Assembly: GCF_011682055.1 (NCBI RefSeq)
Contig: NZ_JAAQOM010000014.1
Location: 124,001 to 188,000, forward strand
Direction of reading: 5' to 3'
DNA from: Telluria antibiotica
GTDB lineage: Bacteria > Pseudomonadota > Gammaproteobacteria > Burkholderiales > Burkholderiaceae_D
DNA: 64,000 bases
Shown: positions 1 through 8,551 of the stretch, piece after piece
How positions within the stretch are numbered: the first letter of the stretch is position 1
How the letters are laid out: the number at the start of each line of letters is the position of its first letter
Translations under genes and position numbers: made by a program
Notes under the pieces: generated by a model
Seen by the model: only the letters and a program-made list of their open reading frames with translations
Database searches by the model: none
Told to the model about the DNA's origin: nothing

Positions 1-92
1 AGCACGACGCCTGCGGCATCATGGGGCAGTTCCAGCATGCCTTCCATCGTCGCCGTGCCGGCGGCCACGTGGACCAGGGCTGTCGTCGTCAT
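1..92 (-). CDS. Partial dienelactone-hydrolase-like or alpha/beta-hydrolase N-terminus
   Basis: Only the first 30 codons are in the window, read leftward from an ATG at 92. A strong ribosome binding site, GGGAGG, lies 5 bases upstream (98-103). The visible protein begins MTTTALVHVAAGTATMEGML and continues into E-L-P and A-G-V-V-L. That opening is typical of small dienelactone-hydrolase-type alpha/beta hydrolases, where the next residues would form the first core strand. The catalytic nucleophile region is off the left edge, so function is inferred from a short stretch only. The gene is divergent from mlaF. Confidence 0.5.
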   Translation of the reverse strand, partial: MTTTALVHVAAGTATMEGMLELPHDAAGVV

Positions 93-435
93 CGTTGCCT
101 CCCGTGCGGATTGGACCGACGCCGCCGGCGCGGGTTCGCCGGAATGCTTACGATACGCGCATGCGACGGTCTCTGGAAGGCCCGGATCGACGCGCGCCTG
201 GCGCAGTCCGAAAGATGGGTTTCCGCACGGCATTTGTTACGGTAATTTAATGATGCGCAACAATGTGCGTATGCATAAGTTAGTAAAAACAAGCACTTAT
301 GTCAGAAAATATCTGACCCGAAATTTAGTAATGTTGTAATATCACGTCGATAACTTGTCCGGAATTGGACCGTGTCCTGCAGGCCTTGCCGTTTCTGCAC
401 TACAATACGGGATTCTCCAAATACCAATATTCACT
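93..435. other. Divergent intergenic region upstream of mlaF
   Basis: This 343-base stretch separates the minus-strand hydrolase start from mlaF. The part from about 230 to 345 is clearly more AT-rich than the surroundings, as expected for promoter DNA, and contains the palindrome at 301-317. Short open frames across it have no ribosome binding sites or recognisable products and are not annotated. Confidence 0.5.
301..317. promoter_or_regulatory. Perfect 6-bp inverted repeat upstream of mlaF
   Basis: GTCAGA-AAATA-TCTGAC is a perfect inverted repeat with a 5-base AT spacer, in the AT-rich part of the promoter region about 120 bases before the mlaF start. Its symmetry and spacing fit an operator for a dimeric regulator. 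No T-run follows, so it is not a terminator. The binding protein is unknown. Confidence 0.35.
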
Positions 436-1239
436 GTGTCCAACCTCGTCGAAATCCGCGACCTGCATTTTTCGTATGGCGATCGCCCGATCCTGCAGAA
501 CCTGAGCATGGACTTCCCGCGCGGCAAACTGATTGCCGTGATGGGCGGTTCGGGTTCGGGCAAGACGACGGTGTTGCGCCTGATCGGCGGGCAGATCAAG
601 CCGCAGCGCGGCACCGTCGCGGTGAACGGCGAGATCGTGAACCAGCTCGACACGGACGGCTTGTACCGCCTGCGCCGCAAGATGGGCATGCTGTTCCAGT
701 TCGGCGCCCTGTTCACCGACCTCACCGTGTTCGAGAACGTGGCGTTCCCGCTGCGCGAACACACGTCGCTGCCGGAAGAACTGATCCGCGACCTCGTGCT
801 GATGCGCCTCAATGCCGTCGGCCTGCGCAACGCGGCCGGGCTGAAGCCGAACGAGATCTCGGGCGGCATGGCGCGCCGCGTGGCACTCGCGCGCGCCGTC
901 GCGCTCGACCCCGCGCTGATCATGTACGACGAGCCGTTCGCCGGCCTCGACCCGATCTCGATGGGCGTCACGGCCAACCTGATCCGCAACCTGAACGACG
1001 CGCTCGGCTCGACGTCGATCGTGGTGTCCCACGACGTACACGAAACCTTCATGATTGCCGACTATGTGTACTTCCTGTCCGCCGGCAAGATCGTCGCCGC
1101 GGGCACGCCGGACGAGATGCGCCGCTCGAGCGATCCGTACGTCAAGCAGTTCGTGAACGCGGAGCCGGACGGGCCCGTGCCGTTCCACTATCCCGGCAAA
1201 TCGCTCGCCGAAGACCTGGGCCTGGGAGGCCAGCGATGA
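436..1239 (+). CDS. mlaF: Phospholipid transport ATP-binding protein MlaF
   Basis: This is the ATPase of the Mla system, which with permease MlaE, MCE protein MlaD and STAS protein MlaB moves phospholipids between outer and inner membranes. It shows Walker A GGSGSGKTT (about residues 37-45), signature SGGMARR, Walker B LIMYDEPFAGLD and the switch histidine in VVSHD. The GTG at 436 is preferred, giving VSNLVEIRDLHFSYG and 267 residues, the usual family length. A TTG at 355 in the same frame would add 27 residues unlike MlaF and is less likely. The stop overlaps the mlaE start (ATGA). Confidence 0.93.
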   Translation: MSNLVEIRDLHFSYGDRPILQNLSMDFPRGKLIAVMGGSGSGKTTVLRLIGGQIKPQRGTVAVNGEIVNQLDTDGLYRLRRKMGMLFQFGALFTDLTVFENVAFPLREHTSLPEELIRDLVLMRLNAVGLRNAAGLKPNEISGGMARRVALARAVALDPALIMYDEPFAGLDPISMGVTANLIRNLNDALGSTSIVVSHDVHETFMIADYVYFLSAGKIVAAGTPDEMRRSSDPYVKQFVNAEPDGPVPFHYPGKSLAEDLGLGGQR

Positions 1240-2015
1240 CCAATGTCCTCGGCTTCATCGGCGGCTTCGTGCTCGACACCGTCGCGCGCGTGGGCGTCGT
1301 CACGCGCTCGTTTTTCAAGCTGCTTGGACGCATGCCTGGCGCGTTGAAGCGCCCGGCCCTGATTTCGGAACAGATCCATTTCATCGGCAATTATTCGCTG
1401 CTGATCATCGCCGTATCCGGCATGTTCGTCGGCATGGTTCTTGGATTGCAGTTTTATTACAACCTGACTGAATTCGGAGCCGAAGGAAAGCTCGGCCAAC
1501 TGGTAGGGCTGTCGCTGTTGCGCGAGCTTGGCCCTGTTGTGACGGCCCTGCTGTTTGCCGGCCGCGCCGGCACGTCCCTTACGGCGGAAATCGGCTTGAT
1601 GAAGGCGGGCGAACAATTGACAGCCATGGAGATGATGGCTGTCAACCCGCTCCAGCGCGTGCTCGCGCCACGTTTGATGGCAGGTATGGTTGCCATGCCG
1701 GTGCTGGCTATTGTGTTTTCTGCGATTGGCGTGGCCGGTGGCTACTTGGTTGGCGTGCAATTGCTCGGCCTCGACGAAGGCGCGTTCTGGTCGCAGATGC
1801 AGGCGAACATCGACGTGCGCCGCGATATTTTGAATGGGGTGATCAAGAGCTTCGTGTTCGGCATGGCCGTGACGTTCACGGCGCTGTTCCAGGGCTATGA
1901 AGCCCAGCCGACGCCGGAAGGCGTGTCGCGCGCCACCACGCGGACCGTCGTCATCGCGTCGCTGATGGTGCTCGGGCTGGACTTCATCATGACCGCCTTG
2001 ATGTTCAACAAGTAA
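1236..2015 (+). CDS. mlaE: Lipid asymmetry ABC transporter permease MlaE
   Basis: This 259-residue inner-membrane permease of the MlaE family is the membrane partner of MlaF. Long hydrophobic stretches span roughly residues 50-75, 145-175 and 235-255. The conserved family block ELGPVVTALLFAGRAGTS lies near residues 95-112, followed by E-I-G. The start overlaps the mlaF stop by four bases, so the two are probably translationally coupled and made in fixed ratio. Confidence 0.94.
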   Translation: MTNVLGFIGGFVLDTVARVGVVTRSFFKLLGRMPGALKRPALISEQIHFIGNYSLLIIAVSGMFVGMVLGLQFYYNLTEFGAEGKLGQLVGLSLLRELGPVVTALLFAGRAGTSLTAEIGLMKAGEQLTAMEMMAVNPLQRVLAPRLMAGMVAMPVLAIVFSAIGVAGGYLVGVQLLGLDEGAFWSQMQANIDVRRDILNGVIKSFVFGMAVTFTALFQGYEAQPTPEGVSRATTRTVVIASLMVLGLDFIMTALMFNK

Positions 2016-2037
2016 TCTGAAAAGTTGGGAAAAACTT

Positions 2038-2511
2038 ATGCATCGTAAATCCATTGACGTCTGGGTCGGCCTTTTTGTCTTGTTGGGTGCGTTATCGCTC
2101 CTTTTCCTGGCGCTCAAAGCCGGTAACATGAGCTCGATCTCGTTCAGCAAGACGTATTCGATCACGGGCCGGTTCGACAACATCGGCGGCCTGAAGCCCC
2201 AGTCCCCCGTCAAGAGCGCGGGCGTGGTCGTGGGCCGCGTGGGCGAGATCTCGTTCGACGACAAGACCTTCCAGGCCCTCGTCCGCCTCGATCTGAATCC
2301 TGCTTACAAGTTTCCGAAGGACAGCTCCCTGAAGATCCTGACCTCGGGTCTGCTGGGCGAGCAATACATCGGCCTCGAGGCCGGTGGCGATACGAACAAC
2401 CTCGTCGACGGCGACCGCATCACGCGGACGCAATCGGCGGCAGTGCTCGAAGACTTGATCAATCAATTTATTTACAGCAAAGCAGCCGACGGAAAGGACA
2501 GTAGCAAATGA
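2038..2511 (+). CDS. mlaD: MCE-domain phospholipid-binding protein MlaD
   Basis: This 157-residue protein is anchored by one N-terminal membrane helix (about residues 8-27), followed by a single MCE domain. Typical MCE features are the F-x-x-I-G-G-L-K segment, the V-G-R-V-G motif and the loop SGLLGEQYIGLE. It forms the hexameric periplasmic ring of the MlaFEDB complex that hands lipid between MlaC and the permease. It lies 22 bases after mlaE and overlaps the start of mlaA. Confidence 0.94.
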   Translation: MHRKSIDVWVGLFVLLGALSLLFLALKAGNMSSISFSKTYSITGRFDNIGGLKPQSPVKSAGVVVGRVGEISFDDKTFQALVRLDLNPAYKFPKDSSLKILTSGLLGEQYIGLEAGGDTNNLVDGDRITRTQSAAVLEDLINQFIYSKAADGKDSSK

Positions 2512-3413
2512 CGAACCGTAATGACACCGCCGCGCCGCGCACCCGCACTGGCCTGGCGCTGGCACTCGGTGCAGCCGTATTGCTGAGCGGCTGCGCGACG
2601 ACCGCCAATCCCAAGGACCCGTTCGAGAAGTTCAACCGTGCCATGTTCAGCTTTAACGACACGGTCGACCGTGTCGCTCTGAAGCCGGCCGCCACCGCCT
2701 ACAAGAACGTCACGCCCGGTTTCGTGCAAACCGGTGTGAACAATTTCTTCGGTAACTTGACGGACCTGTGGAGCTCGCTGAACAATTTCGCCCAGTTGAA
2801 GGCGGAAGACGGCTTCAACGATTTCATGCGTTTTGCCGTGAACTCGACGCTGGGCATCGTCGGCGTGCTGGACATCGCCACCCCGGCCGGCCTGCGCAAG
2901 CATAACGAAGACCTCGGCCAGACCCTCGGTTATTGGGGCGTGCCGAGCGGTCCCTACTTGATGTTGCCGCTGCTGGGCCCATCTACGGTGCGCGACACGG
3001 TCGCCTTGCCGGGTGACTGGTGGGGCGACTCGTGGACCCACGTGAACGACATTCCGTGGCGCAATGGTGGCGTCGCCCTGCGTGCAGTCGACCAGCGCGC
3101 CAGCGTGCTGGATGCATCGAATCTGCTCGAAGACGCCGCCCTCGACCGTTACGAATTCATCCGTGACGGCTATATGCAGCGCCGCAGCAGCAAGGTGCTC
3201 GATACCGACAAGGCACAGGAACGTGCCGACAAAGTCCATGAAAAGCTGGAGAAGGTCCAGGAGAAAGTCGAAGCCAAGCTGGGCGTGAAGCTGGGACCGA
3301 AGGAAGTTCCGGAAGACAACGGTGACACGGCCGCACCGGCGCCCGCCGAAGGTTCGGCACCGAATAATCCGCCGACGCCGGCACCCGTGTCATCCGAACC
3401 GGCCCGGAAATAG
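2508..3413 (+). CDS. mlaA: Outer-membrane lipoprotein MlaA (VacJ)
   Basis: This 301-residue lipoprotein has a hydrophobic signal ending in the lipobox LLSGC, with the lipidated Cys near residue 28. The mature part opens with the MlaA hallmark DPFEKFNRAMFSFND. MlaA is the outer-membrane component that removes misplaced phospholipid from the outer leaflet. The C-terminus from about residue 230 is a charged, possibly coiled tail followed by a Pro/Ala-rich low-complexity end. Its start overlaps mlaD by four bases. In E. coli mlaA lies apart from the other mla genes, so its place inside the operon is a lineage trait. Confidence 0.93.
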   Translation: MTNRNDTAAPRTRTGLALALGAAVLLSGCATTANPKDPFEKFNRAMFSFNDTVDRVALKPAATAYKNVTPGFVQTGVNNFFGNLTDLWSSLNNFAQLKAEDGFNDFMRFAVNSTLGIVGVLDIATPAGLRKHNEDLGQTLGYWGVPSGPYLMLPLLGPSTVRDTVALPGDWWGDSWTHVNDIPWRNGGVALRAVDQRASVLDASNLLEDAALDRYEFIRDGYMQRRSSKVLDTDKAQERADKVHEKLEKVQEKVEAKLGVKLGPKEVPEDNGDTAAPAPAEGSAPNNPPTPAPVSSEPARK

Positions 3414-3488
3414 TTAACTACGGTACAGCCAGGCTGTCCGCGCACCCCGCGGGACCGCTTGGTCAGCCCAATCAGATAAAGGAAGCGT

Positions 3489-4142
3489 ATGAAGCCCATC
3501 GCACAATTGATCGTGACCGCCGCCGCCGTGGCCTTTTCCACGAGCGTGATCGCTGCCCCGGCCGCAGCAACCAATGAAGCACCGGACGTCCTCGTCAAGC
3601 GCGTCAGCACCGACGTCATCGACAGCGTCAAGGCCGACAAGGACATCCAGGCCGGCAACACCAAGAAAATCATGGATCTGGTCAACAGCAAGATCCTGCC
3701 GTACGTCGATTCGGAAAAGATGACCTCGCAGGCCGCCGGCCGCTTCTGGCGCCAGGCGACGCCGGACCAGCAGAAGCAGCTGGCGGAAGAATTCCGCACG
3801 CTGCTCGTGTACACGTACGCCGGTGCGCTGTCGCAGATCAAGAACGAAACGATCGAGTTCAAGCCGTTCCGCGGCCAACCGGGCGATTCGGAAGTCGAAG
3901 TGAAATCGCAGGTCAACCTGACCCGCGGCGAGCCGATCACCCTGAACTACCGCCTGTCCAAGGGCGCGCAGGGCTGGAAGATCTTCGACCTGAACGTCAT
4001 GGGCGCCTGGCTGGTCGAGACCTACAAGAGCACCTTCGCTTCGGAAATCAGCAAGGGCGGCATCGACGGCCTGATCAAGAAGCTGCACGACCGCAACGAG
4101 CAGCTGGCCAACAAGCCGCTCAACAAGGCCCCGCAGAAGTAA
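3489..4142 (+). CDS. mlaC: Periplasmic phospholipid shuttle MlaC
   Basis: This 217-residue protein has a cleavable signal peptide (hydrophobic to about residue 22, A-A-P-A cleavage region). The MlaC/Ttg2D fold is seen in the segment running from ILPYVDSEKMTSQAAG through FRTLLVYTYAG to the closing WKIFDLNVMGAWLVETYKS. It carries phospholipid across the periplasm between MlaA and the MlaD ring. It is followed two bases later by mlaB. Confidence 0.93.
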   Translation: MKPIAQLIVTAAAVAFSTSVIAAPAAATNEAPDVLVKRVSTDVIDSVKADKDIQAGNTKKIMDLVNSKILPYVDSEKMTSQAAGRFWRQATPDQQKQLAEEFRTLLVYTYAGALSQIKNETIEFKPFRGQPGDSEVEVKSQVNLTRGEPITLNYRLSKGAQGWKIFDLNVMGAWLVETYKSTFASEISKGGIDGLIKKLHDRNEQLANKPLNKAPQK

Positions 4143-4144
4143 GC

Positions 4145-4420
4145 ATGGCGGAAGCGAACCCCATGCTCTCGCTCGAAGCCCTGACGTTCGACAACGCGCA
4201 AGCGGCGTTGGCGCAGGGCTGCGCGGCCGTGACGGCCGGCGAAACCGTGTTCGACCTCGGCGGCGTCAAGGCCGCCGATTCCTCGGCCCTGGCCCTCATG
4301 CTGGCCTGGCAGCGCCGCGCGCAGGAGCAGGGGCGCAGCGTCAAGTTCGTCAATGTGCCGGCCAACGTGGATGCGCTGGCCAAGTTGTACGGCGTCGACG
4401 GCCTGCTCGGCCGCGCATAA
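4145..4420 (+). CDS. mlaB: STAS-domain protein MlaB
   Basis: This 91-residue single STAS domain is the cytoplasmic MlaB subunit that stabilises and activates MlaF. The conserved A-A-D-S-S-A-L-A-L segment (about residues 40-48) follows the strand TVFDLGGVK, as in other STAS proteins. It starts two bases after the mlaC stop and closes the mla operon. Assignment rests mainly on the domain plus position. Confidence 0.85.
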   Translation: MAEANPMLSLEALTFDNAQAALAQGCAAVTAGETVFDLGGVKAADSSALALMLAWQRRAQEQGRSVKFVNVPANVDALAKLYGVDGLLGRA

Positions 4421-4442
4421 TTTCCCGTCATCCGATACGTCA

Positions 4443-4515
4443 CGCGTGGGCACGGGGTGCCCACCCTACGCGCTGAATTCCCGGCGTCCGCGTGGGCACG
4501 GGGTGCCCACCCTAC
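4443..4515. repeat. Two copies of a REP-like palindromic repeat
   Basis: Two 27-base copies (4443-4469 and 4489-4515) are identical. Each contains the inverted repeat GTGGGCAC-GGG-GTGCCCAC followed by CCTAC. They fill the gap after mlaB. Related copies occur at 37734-37760, 37851-37875 and, degenerate, at 39430-39450. The pattern of short GC-rich palindromes in intergenic positions only is that of REP elements. Confidence 0.8.
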
Positions 4516-4571
4516 CGGGGCCACGCGTAACGCACGCGGTCCATCCGACGCCATTCGATGGCCTGCCCGGC

Positions 4572-4596
4572 TTGACATGGCGTTTTCTTCTATAAT
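4572..4596 (+). promoter_or_regulatory. Candidate promoter for the ABC pair
   Basis: A perfect TTGACA (4572-4577) and a perfect TATAAT (4591-4596) lie 46 bases before the ABC ATPase gene. The spacer is only 13 bases, shorter than the 16-18 normally used, so the two hexamers may not act together. The TATAAT alone could serve with another -35. Confidence 0.4.
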
Positions 4597-4641
4597 GGCC
4601 CGTTTCCCCCGCATGGTCCCGGCCCGCCGGATCCCCAACGC

Positions 4642-5559
4642 ATGACAGCAGCCATCCAGATCGACAGTGTCGAGAAAAGCTACAAGGGCTTCAAGGCCCT
4701 CAAGGGCGTTTCACTGAATATCGAGCAAGGCGAATTCTTCGGCCTCCTCGGCCCGAACGGCGCCGGCAAGACCACCCTGATTTCGACGATCGCCGGCCTC
4801 ATTCGCCCGGACGTCGGCAGCGTGCGCATCCACGGCCATGACGTCGTCAAGGATTTCCGCGACGCGCGCATGAAGCTGGGCGTCGTGCCGCAGGAACTCG
4901 TGTTCGACCCGTTCTTCACCGTGCGCGAAACCTTGCGCCTGCAATCGGGCTACTTCGGCCTGAAGAACAACGACAAGTGGATCGACGAGGTCATGGAAAA
5001 CCTCGACCTCACCCCGAAGGCCGACGTCAACATGCGCGCGCTGTCCGGCGGGATGAAGCGCCGCGTGCTCGTCGCGCAGGCCCTCGTGCACAAGCCGCCC
5101 GTGATCGTGCTGGACGAACCGACGGCCGGTGTCGACGTCGAACTGCGCCAGACCTTGTGGAAGTTCATCTCGCGCCTGAACCGCGAAGGCCACACGGTCG
5201 TCCTGACGACGCACTACCTGGAAGAAGCGCAGGCCATGTGCCAGCGCGTCGCGATGCTCAAGACGGGCAACGTCGTCGCGCTGGACACCATGTCGCAGCT
5301 GCTGCGCCGCGTGTCCGGCTCGTCGCTCGTCGTGCACCTGAAGCATGGCGGCTTGCCGGAAGGCCTGCGCCACCTCGTCGCGCACGATGAACACAACGAC
5401 GGCAACAAATACACCTTGCGCGTGAACGAGTACGGCGAAGTGGAAGGCATCCTCGCGCGCCTGCGCGAATCGGGCGCGGAGATCGACGAGATGCAGTTGC
5501 AGCAGGCCGACCTGGAAGACATTTTTATCCAGATCATGGAAGGGAGCCCCGTACGATGA
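4642..5559 (+). CDS. ABC-2 type exporter ATP-binding protein (YadG-like)
   Basis: This 305-residue ABC ATPase has Walker A GPNGAGKTT, signature LSGGMKRR, Walker B VIVLDEPTAGVDVE and switch TTHYLEEA. The length and C-terminal extension fit the YadG/CcmA-like group that pairs with an ABC-2 membrane protein. The permease gene starts four bases before its stop. The cargo cannot be read from sequence. In many betaproteobacteria this pair sits between the mla genes and murA, but no shared function is shown here. Confidence 0.88.
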   Translation: MTAAIQIDSVEKSYKGFKALKGVSLNIEQGEFFGLLGPNGAGKTTLISTIAGLIRPDVGSVRIHGHDVVKDFRDARMKLGVVPQELVFDPFFTVRETLRLQSGYFGLKNNDKWIDEVMENLDLTPKADVNMRALSGGMKRRVLVAQALVHKPPVIVLDEPTAGVDVELRQTLWKFISRLNREGHTVVLTTHYLEEAQAMCQRVAMLKTGNVVALDTMSQLLRRVSGSSLVVHLKHGGLPEGLRHLVAHDEHNDGNKYTLRVNEYGEVEGILARLRESGAEIDEMQLQQADLEDIFIQIMEGSPVR

Positions 5560-6323
5560 ACTTGTTTTCCGTCGGGTTTCGCACCCTGTTTTTCAAGGAG
5601 ATCCTGCGCTTCTGGAAGGTCGCCACGCAGACCATCGCGGCGCCCGTCGTCAGCGCGATGCTGTATCTGCTGATTTTCGGCCACGTGCTCGATGGCCGCG
5701 TGGAGATGCTGGATGGCGTCAGCTACACGTCGTTCCTCGTCCCCGGCCTCGTGATGATGAGCGTGCTGCAGAACGCGTTCGCCAACTCGTCGTCGTCCCT
5801 GATCCAGTCGAAAATCACGGGCAATCTCGTGTTCATCCTGCTGCCGCCGCTGTCGCACGTGGAGATTTTGTCCGCGTACGTGGTGGCGTCCGTCGTGCGC
5901 GGCCTTGCGGTCGGCTTCGGCGTGTTCGTCATCACGGCGTGGTTTGCCCACCTGTCGTTCGTGGCGCCGCTGTGGATCGTCGTGTTCGCGCTGCTGGGCG
6001 CCGGCATCCTGGGTACGCTCGGCGTCATCGCCGGCATCTGGGCGGAAAAATTCGACCAGCTGGCCGCATTCCAGAACTTTTTGATCACGCCTGCAACATT
6101 TTTGGCCGGTGTGTTCTATTCCATTAAGAAACTTCCGCCATTCTGGTTGGCAGTCTCGCATTTCAACCCGTTCTTTTATATGATTGACGGGTTCCGCTAT
6201 GGTTTCTTTGGCCAGTCCGACGTGTCGCCCTGGACCAGCCTGGCCATCGTCGCCGTCTTCTTCGTGGCCTTGGCCGCTATCGCAATCAATCTGCTTCGCC
6301 GCGGCTACAAGCTGCGTCACTGA
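5556..6323 (+). CDS. ABC-2 type transporter permease (YadH-like)
   Basis: This 255-residue integral membrane protein has about six hydrophobic helices. It contains the ABC-2 family segment FNPFFYMIDGFRYGF near residue 205. The start ATG overlaps the ATPase stop by four bases, so both subunits are coupled. Substrate unknown. Confidence 0.87.
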   Translation: MNLFSVGFRTLFFKEILRFWKVATQTIAAPVVSAMLYLLIFGHVLDGRVEMLDGVSYTSFLVPGLVMMSVLQNAFANSSSSLIQSKITGNLVFILLPPLSHVEILSAYVVASVVRGLAVGFGVFVITAWFAHLSFVAPLWIVVFALLGAGILGTLGVIAGIWAEKFDQLAAFQNFLITPATFLAGVFYSIKKLPPFWLAVSHFNPFFYMIDGFRYGFFGQSDVSPWTSLAIVAVFFVALAAIAINLLRRGYKLRH

Positions 6324-6329
6324 CAAAAC

Positions 6330-6566
6330 ATGGTTACTACACCCGAACTGATCCACGGCTACATCCAGAAAGGCCTGGAGTGCACCCACCTCGAAGTGGA
6401 GGGCGACGGGCAGCATTTCAGCGCCGTCATCGTCTCGCCCGCGTTCGCGGGCAAGAGCCGCATCCAGCGCCACCAGATCGTCTATGGCGCCCTGGGCGAC
6501 CGCATGCGTGAGGAAATCCACGCGCTGTCCATGAAGACGCTGACCCCTGACGAGTACCAAGGATAA
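6330..6566 (+). CDS. ibaG: BolA-family protein IbaG
   Basis: This 78-residue BolA/IbaG domain has the conserved helix-turn segment F-A-G-K-S-R-I-Q-R-H-Q with the family His, and the closing H-A-L-S-M-K-T-L-T-P-D-E. BolA proteins work with monothiol glutaredoxins in iron-sulfur handling, and IbaG is linked to acid stress. It lies 6 bases after the permease and 3 bases before murA, its usual neighbour in proteobacteria. Confidence 0.9.
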   Translation: MVTTPELIHGYIQKGLECTHLEVEGDGQHFSAVIVSPAFAGKSRIQRHQIVYGALGDRMREEIHALSMKTLTPDEYQG

Positions 6567-6569
6567 TCG

Positions 6570-7820
6570 ATGGACAAGCTCCAGATCGTCGGCGGCAAGC
6601 GCCTGAACGGTGACATTCCCATCTCGGGCGCGAAGAACGCGGCCCTTCCGATCCTGTGCGCGGGCCTGCTGACGGGCGGCGACCTCGCCCTGTCGAACGT
6701 GCCCCGCCTGCACGACGTGCGCACGATGCTGCGCCTGCTCGAGCAGACCGGTTTGAAAGTCACGCAGGACGACGAGAACGTCGTGCTGAACGGCTCCGCC
6801 ATCAACACCCTCGTCGCACCTTATGAACTGGTAAAGACGATGCGCGCGTCGATCCTCGTGCTGGGCCCGATGCTGGCGCGCTTCGGCGAAGCCAAGGTGT
6901 CGCTGCCGGGCGGCTGCGCGATCGGTTCGCGTCCCGTCGACCAGCACATCAAGGGCCTGCGCCAGATGGGCGCCGACATCACGATCGAAGGCGGCTACAT
7001 CCACGCGAAAGCGGCCCGCCTGAAGGGCGCCCGCATCCACACGGACATGATCACCGTGACCGGGACCGAGAACCTGCTGATGGCCGCCACGCTGGCCGAG
7101 GGCGAGACGATCCTGGAAAACGCCGCGCGCGAGCCGGAAGTGACGGACCTGGCGAACATGCTCGTCGCGATGGGCGCGAAGATCGACGGCATCGGCACCG
7201 ACCGCCTCGTGGTGCAGGGCGTCGATGGCCTGCACGGCACCGAGCACTCGGTGATTTCCGACCGCATCGAAGCGGTCACGTTCCTGTGCGCCGTCGCGGC
7301 GACGGGCGGCGACATCCGCATCACGCGCACCCGCACCGACATCTTCGACGTCGCCATCGACAAGCTGCGCGAGATGGGCGTCCAACTGACCGTGGAAGGC
7401 GACAGCATCCGCGCGCGCATGGACGGCCGCCCGCAGCCCGTGTCGTTCCGCACGACGGAATACCCCGGCTTCCCGACCGACATGCAGGCCCAGTTCATGG
7501 CCGTGAACACGATCGCGAACGGGGCAAGCAAAGTCACCGAGACCATCTTCGAAAACCGCTTCATGCACGTGCAGGAAATGAACCGCCTGGGCGCGCAGAT
7601 CTCCACCGAGGGCAACACCGCGTTCATCAAGGGCGTCGACCGCCTCGTGGGCGCGCCCGTGATGGCGACCGACCTGCGCGCATCGGCCTCGCTCGTGATC
7701 GCCGGCCTGGCCGCCGAGGGCACGACCCTCGTCGACCGCATCTATCACCTCGATCGCGGCTACGACCGGATGGAGGCGAAGCTGTCGGCGGTGGGCGCGG
7801 ACATCATTCGCATCAAATAA
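6570..7820 (+). CDS. murA: UDP-N-acetylglucosamine 1-carboxyvinyltransferase MurA
   Basis: At 416 residues it has the usual MurA length. This cytoplasmic enzyme makes the first committed step of peptidoglycan synthesis by transferring enolpyruvate from PEP to UDP-GlcNAc. Seen are the N-terminal GAKNAALPILCA block with its Lys, the catalytic-loop Cys in LPGGCAIGSRPVDQH (about residue 115) and EYPGFPTDMQAQF. The active-site Cys means the normal fosfomycin target residue is present. A 52-base gap separates it from hisG. Confidence 0.95.
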   Translation: MDKLQIVGGKRLNGDIPISGAKNAALPILCAGLLTGGDLALSNVPRLHDVRTMLRLLEQTGLKVTQDDENVVLNGSAINTLVAPYELVKTMRASILVLGPMLARFGEAKVSLPGGCAIGSRPVDQHIKGLRQMGADITIEGGYIHAKAARLKGARIHTDMITVTGTENLLMAATLAEGETILENAAREPEVTDLANMLVAMGAKIDGIGTDRLVVQGVDGLHGTEHSVISDRIEAVTFLCAVAATGGDIRITRTRTDIFDVAIDKLREMGVQLTVEGDSIRARMDGRPQPVSFRTTEYPGFPTDMQAQFMAVNTIANGASKVTETIFENRFMHVQEMNRLGAQISTEGNTAFIKGVDRLVGAPVMATDLRASASLVIAGLAAEGTTLVDRIYHLDRGYDRMEAKLSAVGADIIRIK

Positions 7821-7872
7821 AGCAGCGCGGGCCGGCCCGTGAACGGGGCCGGCGCGCCGGAACGACATTCTC

Positions 7873-8547
7873 ATGAACGACACTACTCGGGACAGCTCGC
7901 AGCTGATCCTCGCCCTCTCGAAGGGCCGCATCTTCGACGACACCCTGCCGCTGCTGGCCGCGGCCGGCATCGAGGTCCTGGAAAATCCGGAAACCTCGCG
8001 CAAGCTGATCCTCGCCACCAACGACCCCGGCATCCGCGTGCTGATCGTCCGCGCCACCGACGTGCCGACGTACGTCCAGCATGGCGCCGCCGACTTCGGC
8101 GTCGCGGGCAAGGACGTGCTGCTGGAGCATGGCGGCGAAGGCCTGTACCAGCCGATCGATTTGAAGATCGCGTGCTGCCGCATGTCCGTGGCCGTCAACG
8201 CCGGCTTCGACTACGACAACGCCGTGCGCCAGGGCGCGCGCCTGCGCGTCGCGACGAAGTTCGTGCACACGGCACGCGAGCACTTCGCGAAGAAGGGCGT
8301 GCACGTCGACCTGATCAAGCTGTACGGCTCGATGGAGCTGGCGCCGCTGGTCGGCCTGTCGGATGCCATCGTCGACGTCGTGTCGACCGGGGGCACGCTG
8401 CGCGCCAACAACCTGGTCGAAGTGGAAAAGATCATGGAGATCTCGTCGCGCCTCGTCGTCAACCAGGCCGCGCTGAAACTCAAGCGCGAGCGCCTGCAAC
8501 CGATCCTCGACGCGTTCGAACGCGCGTCCAAGCAGCAGCAATGCTAA
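7873..8547 (+). CDS. hisG: ATP phosphoribosyltransferase, short form HisG
   Basis: This 224-residue enzyme performs the first step of histidine synthesis. It opens with LILALSKGRIFDDTLPLL and includes the PRPP-binding region VDVVSTGGTLRANNL. It stops after the catalytic domains and lacks the C-terminal regulatory ACT-like domain. By family knowledge such short HisG proteins need the regulatory partner HisZ, which is not in this window. First gene of the his run. Confidence 0.95.
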   Translation: MNDTTRDSSQLILALSKGRIFDDTLPLLAAAGIEVLENPETSRKLILATNDPGIRVLIVRATDVPTYVQHGAADFGVAGKDVLLEHGGEGLYQPIDLKIACCRMSVAVNAGFDYDNAVRQGARLRVATKFVHTAREHFAKKGVHVDLIKLYGSMELAPLVGLSDAIVDVVSTGGTLRANNLVEVEKIMEISSRLVVNQAALKLKRERLQPILDAFERASKQQQC

Positions 8548-8551
8548 CGAT

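Noticed and set aside
372..1238. Arg-rich open frame overlapping mlaF and running into mlaE
   Set aside because: Out-of-frame shadow of mlaF; it only joins the true mlaE frame downstream of 1236.
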